A DNA stretch of 10,465 nt. Origin: Candidatus Gastranaerophilales bacterium (GTDB lineage Bacteria > Cyanobacteriota > Vampirovibrionia > Gastranaerophilales > Gastranaerophilaceae). Location: the NCBI GenBank assembly GCA_947628355.1, contig CANQZO010000051.1, positions 1 to 10,465 of the forward strand, given 5' to 3'. The stretch's first letter is position 1; the number at the start of each line of letters is the position of its first letter. This document shows positions 1 to 5,963 of the stretch, one piece after another. The position numbers and the translations under genes were made by a program. Below the pieces are notes generated by a model. That model made no database searches and was not told the DNA's origin. It saw only the letters and a program-made list of their open reading frames with translations.

Positions 1-475
1 TAGAATAGTTAGTATCAAATTCATCGGGTAACAGGTCATTATCGGGCCACATAGTAGTGTCATCAGCTCTTGTAGCAGCAAGATTTAAACTTGCCGAAAA
101 ATCAGAATCGGATAAATCTGCTTCTTTAACTATGCAACCTGCCATATCAGCGTCGGTAAAGTTGCAATAATTAACGGCAGCATAACTGAAATCCGTTCCG
201 TTAAGTATACTTTCGGAAAAATCACACTCAACAATATTTGCTCTTGTAAAATCAGCCGCATTTAAGTCACAGCCCGTAAAGTTTACGTTTGATAAATGAG
301 AATCCGTAAAAGTGGTACCTGCTAATTCCGCACCCGAAAAATCAACTTCTTCAATAGTTATATTTGAAAAATCCAATTCTGTTAAATCAAGCTCATCACC
401 CGCATTTTTTTTATAGGAATTGAATTCTTCGGGATTTTTAATGATTAACTCTGCAAGTTCTTCTTTTGAATACAT
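1..475 (-). CDS. Pentapeptide-repeat protein (3' end beyond left edge)
   Basis: This is the first 158 codons of a minus-strand gene whose stop lies outside the window. After a charged N-terminal lead of about 28 residues (MYSKEELAELIIKN...), residues 30-133 read as tandem pentapeptides of the A(D/N)Lxx type with Phe or Leu at the centre, for example LTELDFSN, VDFSGAEL, CDLNAADFTRAN and ADLSDSDFSAS. Such repeats fold as a right-handed quadrilateral beta helix. The last visible part (TTMWPDNDLLPDEFD) resembles the tail that often follows the repeats, so the stop is probably close. There is no signal peptide or membrane segment, so a cytosolic location is likely. The ATG is chosen because AGGAG stands about 7-8 bases upstream. 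Some family members mimic DNA and protect gyrase, but most have no known role and nothing here points to a specific one. Confidence 0.9.
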   Translation of the reverse strand, partial: MYSKEELAELIIKNPEEFNSYKKNAGDELDLTELDFSNITIEEVDFSGAELAGTTFTDSHLSNVNFTGCDLNAADFTRANIVECDFSESILNGTDFSYAAVNYCNFTDADMAGCIVKEADLSDSDFSASLNLAATRADDTTMWPDNDLLPDEFDTNYS

Positions 476-481
476 ATAAAT

Positions 482-487
482 TCTCCT
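482..487 (-). promoter_or_regulatory. Ribosome binding site of the pentapeptide-repeat gene
   Basis: On the minus strand the sequence TTTAGGAGAA precedes the ATG at 475-473. The AGGAG core is a strong match to the anti-Shine-Dalgarno sequence and fixes the start. Confidence 0.7.
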
Positions 488-651
488 AAATTCTCATCTG
501 TCAATACAACTTTTTAATGCTATTCCCCAAATGAATTATTTTATAACATATATATTCATTTTCTCGTTTTTTTTAATTATGTCAAGAATTTTTAATAAAA
601 AGGCAATTTTTTTTTATAAAAATACTTTATATAAAAGTAGGGTAGGTTTTT

Positions 652-655
652 AGGT
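652..655 (+). promoter_or_regulatory. Weak ribosome binding site supporting a TTG start
   Basis: AGGT lies nine bases before the TTG at 665-667 and matches the 3' half of the Shine-Dalgarno consensus. It is the best local support for this non-ATG start, since the open frame has no ATG or GTG near its beginning. Confidence 0.4.
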
Positions 656-664
656 TTAAATATT

Positions 665-1453
665 TTGTATAATTTTAACAGAATAAACAGTACAGATAGT
701 TCAATACTTGTAAACGGAGTTAAATCATTAAATTCGGCTGAAGTCTTAAAATATAACAATGCCGGTGGTAAAGATTTATTTGTTCACTCTCATGCTCAAG
801 CTAAATCAAATGTCAGTGTTCCGTTTAACAGTTTTTATTCACCGCAATTATTATTAAAGGCATATTCTGATGAGAGTTATGTTAAATCATTAATATCGAA
901 AAATTCTGAGTTGCAGAATATGTTGCATGACAGGGGATTAACCGAAATTTATCCTCAAAATATAACACAAATCACTCAAACTCATTTAAAGACTACAACA
1001 GCTAATGCAATGAGAATTGCAAATGAAATGGGAATAAGCGCTGCCGATAAAAAAATTCTTGAACTGGCTTGCGTTTTTCATGATTACGGAAAAATATTAA
1101 TCCCGCAAGAAATACTTAATAAACCGGATAAACTTAATGCTGATGAAAAAGAAATAATGGATATGCACGCGCAGCTCGGATATCAGCTTTTATCAAAATC
1201 TAATATGAACAAAAGAGTTTTGGAATTAATAAAAAATCATCATAAACCTTGTGCGGAAAATGCGGATATATTGGGGCAAATACTGTCTGTCGCTGATATA
1301 TACTCAGCGCTTAAGGAGCAAAGGAGTTACAAAAAACCCTTGACTGAAAAACAAGCATTTCAAATCCTTGACCAAAAAGCTAAACAAGGCGAAGTAAGTA
1401 CAGAAGTAGTGGAGGCTTTAAAAAAGTCTGTAATGTCCGCAAAAACCGCATAA
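665..1453 (+). CDS. HD-domain phosphohydrolase, HD-GYP-like but without the GYP loop
   Basis: A 262-residue protein with a non-repetitive polar N-terminus (1-60) and a C-terminal HD domain (about 100-260). The metal-ligand pattern of HD-GYP cyclic-di-GMP phosphodiesterases is visible: H107 (QTHLKT), H139-D140 in HDYGK, H168 (MHAQLGYQLL), H192-H193 (NHHKP) and D211 (SVADIYSAL), followed by the usual QRSYKKPLTEKQAF tail. What is missing is the segment that should follow HH: the family has HHE..DG.GYP plus a loop, while here HHKPCAENAD runs almost directly into ILGQILSVAD. A phosphodiesterase or nucleotide phosphohydrolase role is therefore plausible, but c-di-GMP as substrate is uncertain. No signal peptide or membrane segment is present. 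The start is a TTG with AGGT nine bases upstream; no ATG occurs in frame before residue 86, and the frame opens after a TAG at 638-640. ATT at 662 is a less likely alternative start. Confidence 0.88.
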   Translation: MYNFNRINSTDSSILVNGVKSLNSAEVLKYNNAGGKDLFVHSHAQAKSNVSVPFNSFYSPQLLLKAYSDESYVKSLISKNSELQNMLHDRGLTEIYPQNITQITQTHLKTTTANAMRIANEMGISAADKKILELACVFHDYGKILIPQEILNKPDKLNADEKEIMDMHAQLGYQLLSKSNMNKRVLELIKNHHKPCAENADILGQILSVADIYSALKEQRSYKKPLTEKQAFQILDQKAKQGEVSTEVVEALKKSVMSAKTA

Positions 1454-1457
1454 AAAA

Positions 1458-1486
1458 AGAACCCTCATTTTGAGGGCTCTTTTTTT
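1458..1486. terminator. Bidirectional intrinsic terminator between the HD gene and rpmB
   Basis: The arms AGAACCCTCA and TGAGGGCTCT pair over ten positions with a single A-C mismatch and a three-base TTT loop. A T tract (1479-1486) follows on the plus strand, and the A tract at 1452-1459 gives a T tract on the minus strand. It lies five bases after the HD gene stop and ten bases from the rpmB stop, so one hairpin can end both convergent transcripts. Confidence 0.88.
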
Positions 1487-1496
1487 AATCCATAAA

Positions 1497-1688
1497 TTAA
1501 ACAGCTCTTTGAACTTTACCTGCTTTTAAACATGAAGTACAAACTTTTATTCTTTTTACTGTTCCGTTTTCCATAACTTTAACGGACTGTAAATTTGGTG
1601 ACTGTCTGTAAACATTATGTTTATGAGAGAATGAAAGTTTCGCTGCTTTCAAAGGTTTTTTTCCGCATATTGCGCATTCAACTGACAT
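1497..1688 (-). CDS. rpmB: 50S ribosomal protein L28
   Basis: A 63-residue basic protein of normal length for bacterial L28 (about 60-78), a component of the large ribosomal subunit. The N-terminus MSVECAICGKKP, the central SHKHNVYR and the C-terminal KVCTSCLKAGKVQR match the family. It is the zinc-binding (C+) form: C5-x2-C8 and C50-x2-C53 make the four-cysteine site, so in this genome it should need zinc. The start is supported by AAAGGAAAG shortly upstream. The gene stands alone rather than next to rpmG, is convergent with the HD-domain gene (shared terminator) and divergent from dgt, and has a plausible promoter at 1721-1749. Confidence 0.97.
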   Translation of the reverse strand: MSVECAICGKKPLKAAKLSFSHKHNVYRQSPNLQSVKVMENGTVKRIKVCTSCLKAGKVQRAV

Positions 1689-1720
1689 TTTTCTTTCCTT
1701 TCAAATTTTATATGTTTGAA

Positions 1721-1749
1721 ATAATAAAGTAAAAATAACAAATAATCAA
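1721..1749 (-). promoter_or_regulatory. Putative sigma-70-type promoter of rpmB
   Basis: On the minus strand TTGATT (1749-1744) and TATTAT (1726-1721) are separated by exactly 17 bases, each a near match to the primary sigma consensus. Transcription would start near 1714, giving a leader of about 25 bases that contains the AAAGGAAAG ribosome binding site. In so AT-rich a region chance matches are common, so confidence is moderate. Confidence 0.5.
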
Positions 1750-1821
1750 GTTCACTTTTAAAAATATATTAAATAATCGAAACAAAAGTCTTAAAATCTG
1801 TAGTAATCGGTTATTATTTAC

Positions 1822-1829
1822 TATAAAAT
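1822..1829 (+). promoter_or_regulatory. Possible -10 element directly upstream of dgt
   Basis: TATAAAAT contains two overlapping five-of-six matches to TATAAT (TATAAA and TAAAAT) and ends seven bases before the dgt ATG. The start point would fall at or within a few bases of the ATG, which fits the absence of any Shine-Dalgarno sequence. The -35 side is weak: TAGTAA at 1801-1806 with a 17-base spacer is the best candidate. Confidence 0.35.
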
Positions 1830-1836
1830 AAATTGC

Positions 1837-2883
1837 ATGGATATAAAAAATAAAACGGTAAGAGAAAAAATAGAAGAAAGAGAAAATCTTTTCTTATCAA
1901 AATATGCTTCAAAAAGTGCTGATACAAAAGGCCGTAAGCGTTATGAAGTGCCTTGTACTCTCAGAACCGAATATCAGCGTGACCGCGACAGAATACTACA
2001 TTCAAAGGCTTTCAGACGATTAAAGCATAAAACACAAGTCTTTTTCTCACCCTATGATGACCATTTCAGAACAAGAATGACGCATACTCTTGAAGTATCT
2101 CAAATTGCAAGGACTATTTCAAGGGCATTGGACTTAAATGAAGATTTAACTGAAGCAATTGCATTAGGACATGACTTGGGGCATACTCCGTTCGGACATA
2201 GCGGAGAAAGAGTCTTAAACGAGTTAATGCCGAACGGATACAGACATAATGAGCAAAGTGTCAGGGTTGTTGAATTTATTGAGGACTTAAATTTAACGGC
2301 AGAAACAATAGACGGTATTTTAAATCATTCTTATCAATGTATGCCCTCTACCTTAGAAGGTCAGGTTGTCAGAATTTCAGATAAAATTGCATATATAAAT
2401 CATGATATACAAGATGCAATCCGCGCAAAAATTATAAAATCTGACGATATACCTAGAGAGTGCGCACTTTATTTTTCAACAACAAACAGAATAAGGATAA
2501 CGAAATTTGTAAATGATATTGTTGAAAACAGTTATGAAAAAGATAAAATATTAATGTCGGATGAGTGTTTTAAGCATTTTATTGATTTAAGAAAATGGAT
2601 GTTTGAACATGTTTATAATAATTCGCCCGCAAAATTAGCTGAAGATAAAGCGCAGAATGTAATAAGGCTCTTATTCGGTTATTACTGCGAAGAACTGCAA
2701 AAACAATATCCGAAAAGTTCAAAAGATGAAATTATGCGCACTGCCTGCGATTATGTTTCGGGTATGACTGACAGATATGTATTAATTAAATATGAAGATA
2801 ATTTTCTTCCCTCTCCGTTAGTACAAAAAAATAACGATGAGTTTTTATTTAAACTGGCTGAAATGAACGGATTAAAACAATAA
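1837..2883 (+). CDS. dgt: Deoxyguanosinetriphosphate triphosphohydrolase-like protein (dNTPase)
   Basis: Hydrolyses dNTPs to the deoxynucleoside and triphosphate, adjusting the dNTP pool in the cytosol. The 348 residues fit the short Dgt class. The HD-superfamily metal site is complete: H83 in MTHTLEVSQIAR, H112-D113 in GHDLGHTPFGHSGE, and D182 in ISDKIAYINHD. The N-terminal SKYASKSADTKGR and the block RDRDRILHSKAFRRLKHKTQ (48-67) are typical of the family and help bind nucleotide. The ATG is the only start codon after an in-frame TAA at 1804-1806. It has no ribosome binding site but follows a -10-like sequence, so the mRNA may be leaderless. It is the first gene of a run with dnaG (0-base spacing) and rpoD. 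Nucleotide preference cannot be read from sequence, since this class often acts on several dNTPs. Confidence 0.95.
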   Translation: MDIKNKTVREKIEERENLFLSKYASKSADTKGRKRYEVPCTLRTEYQRDRDRILHSKAFRRLKHKTQVFFSPYDDHFRTRMTHTLEVSQIARTISRALDLNEDLTEAIALGHDLGHTPFGHSGERVLNELMPNGYRHNEQSVRVVEFIEDLNLTAETIDGILNHSYQCMPSTLEGQVVRISDKIAYINHDIQDAIRAKIIKSDDIPRECALYFSTTNRIRITKFVNDIVENSYEKDKILMSDECFKHFIDLRKWMFEHVYNNSPAKLAEDKAQNVIRLLFGYYCEELQKQYPKSSKDEIMRTACDYVSGMTDRYVLIKYEDNFLPSPLVQKNNDEFLFKLAEMNGLKQ

Positions 2884-4752
2884 ATGGCAACAAAAACATA
2901 CAGTGAAGCGGTTGATGAAATTAGAGCGCGCCTTGATATATTAGACGTTGTACAATCCCGTGTTGTATTAAAAAAGCGCGGTGCTAACTATTGGGGCTGC
3001 TGCCCGTTTCATAATGAAAAAACGCCGTCATTTTGCGTAAGCCCGCAAAAAGGAATATTTAAGTGTTTCGGCTGCGGTGAGGGCGGTGACGCAATTACCT
3101 TTTTAATGAAGATTAACAACCAAACATTTGCGGAAGTAATTAAGGATTTAGCCTCACAGTTCGGTATTGAACTTCCTCAATCAAAGAGCGGTTCAAAAGA
3201 GTACGGAGAAGAAAAACAACAGATTAAATCTATACTTCAAAAAGCGTGCGAGTATTATCATAATAATCTTCTTACTTTACCTGAGGCAAAGCCTGCCTTG
3301 GAATACCTTGAAAAAAGAGGTATTACACGTGAAATCATAGATGAATATAAGCTCGGATACTCACAAAAAGGTTATACGGATTTACAAAATTATTTTAAAT
3401 CCGAGTTTGTTCCTGCTGTTATGGAAAAATCGGGGTTAACCGTAAAAACCGAAAAGGGCGATACGGTTGACCGCTTTAGGCACAGAATAATGATTCCCAT
3501 TAAAGATGAAGCAGGTAATGTAATCGCATTCGGGGCAAGAGCAATAGAGGCAAATCAAAATCCTAAATATTTAAACTCTCCCGATACTCTGTTATATAAC
3601 AAAAGCCGAGTATTGTACGGAATTGATATAGCTAAAAATGAAATGATAAAAGAAGACTACGTAGTTATAATGGAAGGGTATTTTGATGTTATATCCGCAC
3701 AGGCTGCAGGTTTAAAAAATTCCGTAGCCTCATGCGGAACGGCGCTTACTGTTGACCATGTTAAATTAATTGCCAAATATTCAAAGTCGCGTAAAATATA
3801 CCTCGCTTTTGATACGGATGCTGCAGGATTAAAGGCTACACAAAGAAGCACTGATGTTATAAAGGAAGCATTTACGGGGCTTGGTAATTTAAAAATATTT
3901 GACCAAAATTATAAAGGGCTCTCTGATGATAAATATACCTGCGAAATAAGAGTTGTCGCGCCTTTTGACAGTAAAGACCCCGATGAATATATCCGCGAAT
4001 ACGGAATTGATGAGTATAAAAAATACATAAAAAAAGCTCCTCTGCTCTTGGATTTTGAAATGGAGCAGGTGCTGAAAGAATATAAAAGTGATTTTTCTCC
4101 CTCGGATAAATTAAAACTCGTAAAAAAAATCATGCCTTTAATCGAGGAAATTCCTAATAATATAGTTCAAAATGAATATATAAAGATTGTATCTGACAGG
4201 ATTGATATTGACGAAAAAGCATTGATTAGGGAGGTAAACAGAAATAAAATGTTTCAAACCGCTATGCAGGAACAATTTGAGGGAATTGTAACAAAATCTT
4301 CAAATATCTGCGAAAAAGCACAAAAAAATTTATTATCCTTGTTTCTAATCAGTGAAAGCGATACGGATAAAAAATATTTATCTGAAGTTATAAATAATGT
4401 TAAATTTATAGACAAAAACTTAATTATTATTCGGCAAACAATTGACAAATTGTTATATGAGGTAAATAATGAGGTTGAAAAATTGATACAAGCCCTGTAT
4501 GCAGAATTTGCTGAGGATAATGAGTTAAAGGATATAATAACAGATTTAATATATATAGCTGAGAGCTTTAAAAACCTGTCAGAACGAGATTTTAAGCTGG
4601 TTGTGCGGGAAAATGCGGCAAAGATTCAAAAATATCAAGCTGAAAATGAAAGAAAAGAACTTGCTGAAAAGAATAAAAAATTGAGCGATGATGACGTTGA
4701 ATCTATGCAATACCAAATGCAGCTCAGAGATAAGCTGAAAAGTAAAAGATGA
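2884..4752 (+). CDS. dnaG: DNA primase
   Basis: Makes the RNA primers for lagging-strand replication, working with the replicative helicase. At 622 residues it is of normal length. Domains in order: CHC2 zinc finger (about 36-93) with C40, H43, C61 and C64 in CPFHNEKTPSF...CFGCGEGGDA; the RNA polymerase basic subdomain with RFRHRIMIPIKDEAGNVIAF (197-216) and KYLNSPDTLLYNKS; the TOPRIM subdomain (about 258-345) with E264 in MEGYFDV and D310/D312 in AFDTDAAG; and a less conserved, helical, lysine/glutamate-rich C-terminus (about 430-622) expected to bind helicase. A stretch around 334-358 before KDPDEYI seems longer than in well-known primases. The ATG directly follows the dgt TAA and has no Shine-Dalgarno sequence, implying translational coupling. 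rpoD follows after 35 bases, as in the classic macromolecular synthesis operon. Confidence 0.98.
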   Translation: MATKTYSEAVDEIRARLDILDVVQSRVVLKKRGANYWGCCPFHNEKTPSFCVSPQKGIFKCFGCGEGGDAITFLMKINNQTFAEVIKDLASQFGIELPQSKSGSKEYGEEKQQIKSILQKACEYYHNNLLTLPEAKPALEYLEKRGITREIIDEYKLGYSQKGYTDLQNYFKSEFVPAVMEKSGLTVKTEKGDTVDRFRHRIMIPIKDEAGNVIAFGARAIEANQNPKYLNSPDTLLYNKSRVLYGIDIAKNEMIKEDYVVIMEGYFDVISAQAAGLKNSVASCGTALTVDHVKLIAKYSKSRKIYLAFDTDAAGLKATQRSTDVIKEAFTGLGNLKIFDQNYKGLSDDKYTCEIRVVAPFDSKDPDEYIREYGIDEYKKYIKKAPLLLDFEMEQVLKEYKSDFSPSDKLKLVKKIMPLIEEIPNNIVQNEYIKIVSDRIDIDEKALIREVNRNKMFQTAMQEQFEGIVTKSSNICEKAQKNLLSLFLISESDTDKKYLSEVINNVKFIDKNLIIIRQTIDKLLYEVNNEVEKLIQALYAEFAEDNELKDIITDLIYIAESFKNLSERDFKLVVRENAAKIQKYQAENERKELAEKNKKLSDDDVESMQYQMQLRDKLKSKR

Positions 4753-4773
4753 GCAGAAACAAATAATAATTGT

Positions 4774-4777
4774 GGAG
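4774..4777 (+). promoter_or_regulatory. Ribosome binding site that sets the rpoD start
   Basis: GGAG (in TGTGGAGAAA) lies ten bases before ATG 4788-4790. It falls inside a possible extension from an upstream in-frame TTG at 4770, which has no ribosome binding site of its own. This favours the 4788 start and the natural N-terminus MSKKKLSDLS. Confidence 0.75.
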
Positions 4778-4787
4778 AAACATACAA

Positions 4788-5900
4788 ATGAGTAAAAAGA
4801 AATTGTCAGATTTATCCGTAGTAAGTATGATGGATGAAGACGAAACAATCGAAACTGAAAACGAGGAAACTTCCGGTATTATTTTAATGACAGAGCCTGA
4901 ATCAATAAGCCGTGACGGTATGGATGTTATTATGAATTCGGAACGTAATAAAATTATTGATACAATGGAAAATGAAGATTTATTTTCTGCTGATATTGCC
5001 GATGAAGATGAAGAAGATGAAGATGTTAATATGTCAGATGCTATGCTGACTAAAGGCGTATCTTTTGATGACCCTGTAAGAATGTATCTTCGTGAAATCG
5101 GACGAATTAAACTTTTGACTGCCGAACAGGAAATTGATTTGGCGAAGAAAATAATACAAGGCGGAAACGCAGGTGCTATTGCAAAAAGAAAACTTGTTCA
5201 AGCTAATTTAAGACTAGTTGTTTCGATTGCAAAAAAATACGTAGGCCGCGGTATGCTATTCTTGGATTTAATCCAGGAAGGAAACTTAGGTTTAATTAGA
5301 GCTGCCGAAAAATTTGACCACGAAAGAGGTTATAAGTTCTCAACTTATGCAACTTGGTGGATTAGACAGGCTATTACAAGAGCTATTGCTGACCAGGCAA
5401 GAACAATAAGAATTCCCGTACACATGGTTGAAACAATTAATAAATTAAAGAAAGTTACAAGAAAACTTGCACAAGAACTTTCGCGTAAACCTACGGAAGA
5501 AGAACTTGCGGTTGAAATGAACATATCTGTTTCAAAATTGAGAGAAATCGTAAAAGTTGCTCAAGAACCTTTGTCATTGGAAACTCCTATCGGAAAAGAA
5601 GAAGATTCAAGGCTGGGCGATTTTATAGAAGATAAAGATGCTGATGCTCCCGTTAAAACTGTAGCTCAAGAATTATTAAGAGAAGATTTAGCGGAAGTAT
5701 TAAGCGGTTTATCTCCGCGTGAACGTGATGTTTTAAGATTAAGATTTGGTATGGATGACGGCAGACAAAGAACATTAGAAGAAGTAGGGCAACTGTTCGG
5801 AGTTACTAGAGAACGTATCAGACAAATTGAAGCTAAGGCTTTAAGAAAATTAAGACATCCAAATCGCAGTAAGAAATTAAAAGAATATATTGAAGTTTAA
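4788..5900 (+). CDS. rpoD: Primary RNA polymerase sigma factor (sigma-70/SigA)
   Basis: Directs RNA polymerase to housekeeping promoters. Counted from ATG 4788 it has 370 residues, close to SigA of Gram-positive and cyanobacterial type and much shorter than E. coli RpoD. Region 1.2 starts at FDDPVRMYLREIG (93-105). Region 2 covers about 134-205, with NLRLVVSIAKKYVGRG and the core-binding, -10-melting stretch GYKFSTYATWWIRQAITRAI (181-200). Region 3 spans about 207-290. Region 4 spans about 300-365, with the -35 helix-turn-helix LEEVGQLFGVTRERIRQIEA (330-349). Residues 1-90 are poorly conserved and strongly acidic (DEDEEDED at 72-79), standing in for region 1.1. It is the third gene after dgt and dnaG and ends just before a strong hairpin terminator. 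Confidence 0.98.
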   Translation: MSKKKLSDLSVVSMMDEDETIETENEETSGIILMTEPESISRDGMDVIMNSERNKIIDTMENEDLFSADIADEDEEDEDVNMSDAMLTKGVSFDDPVRMYLREIGRIKLLTAEQEIDLAKKIIQGGNAGAIAKRKLVQANLRLVVSIAKKYVGRGMLFLDLIQEGNLGLIRAAEKFDHERGYKFSTYATWWIRQAITRAIADQARTIRIPVHMVETINKLKKVTRKLAQELSRKPTEEELAVEMNISVSKLREIVKVAQEPLSLETPIGKEEDSRLGDFIEDKDADAPVKTVAQELLREDLAEVLSGLSPRERDVLRLRFGMDDGRQRTLEEVGQLFGVTRERIRQIEAKALRKLRHPNRSKKLKEYIEV

Positions 5901-5906
5901 TTTTTG

Positions 5907-5938
5907 AACGGGAGTTATTTAACTCCCGTTTAATTTTT
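5907..5938 (+). terminator. Intrinsic terminator after rpoD
   Basis: AACGGGAGTT and AACTCCCGTT form a perfect ten-base-pair stem with a four-base ATTT loop, followed by TAATTTTT. It starts six bases after the rpoD stop and closes the dgt-dnaG-rpoD run. The upstream TTTTT (5901-5905) with the inverted stem could act weakly in the other direction as an A tract only. Confidence 0.9.
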
Positions 5939-5963
5939 GTGAATTTCAAGGTATCATAATAAT

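Larger units (their letters stand above)
476..664. other. AT-rich divergent intergenic region
   Basis: This spacer separates the divergent pentapeptide-repeat and HD-domain genes and must hold the promoters of both. It is extremely A/T rich with long T runs. Several -10-like hexamers occur (TATAAA at 615-620 and 630-635 on plus; TATAAA at 545-540 on minus) but none has a convincing -35 partner. No ORF with a ribosome binding site, RNA gene or clear hairpin was seen. Confidence 0.5.

Noticed and set aside
499..504. TTGACA on the minus strand upstream of the pentapeptide-repeat gene as a -35
   Set aside because: A -10 at normal spacing would overlap the ribosome binding site and start codon, so it cannot drive the mRNA that uses that site.
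3657..4448. Three minus-strand open frames inside dnaG (3657-3851, 3909-4133, 4254-4448)
   Set aside because: They are antisense to the TOPRIM and C-terminal coding sequence and show no start signals or protein-like motifs.
4770..4787. Six-codon N-terminal extension of rpoD from TTG 4770
   Set aside because: The GGAG ribosome binding site at 4774-4777 would lie inside the extension, so ATG 4788 is the better start.
4579..4848. Minus-strand open frame of 89 codons across the dnaG-rpoD junction
   Set aside because: It lies opposite two well-supported genes, has no ribosome binding site, and its Phe/Ile/Ser-rich composition is what the complement of Lys/Glu-rich coding DNA gives.
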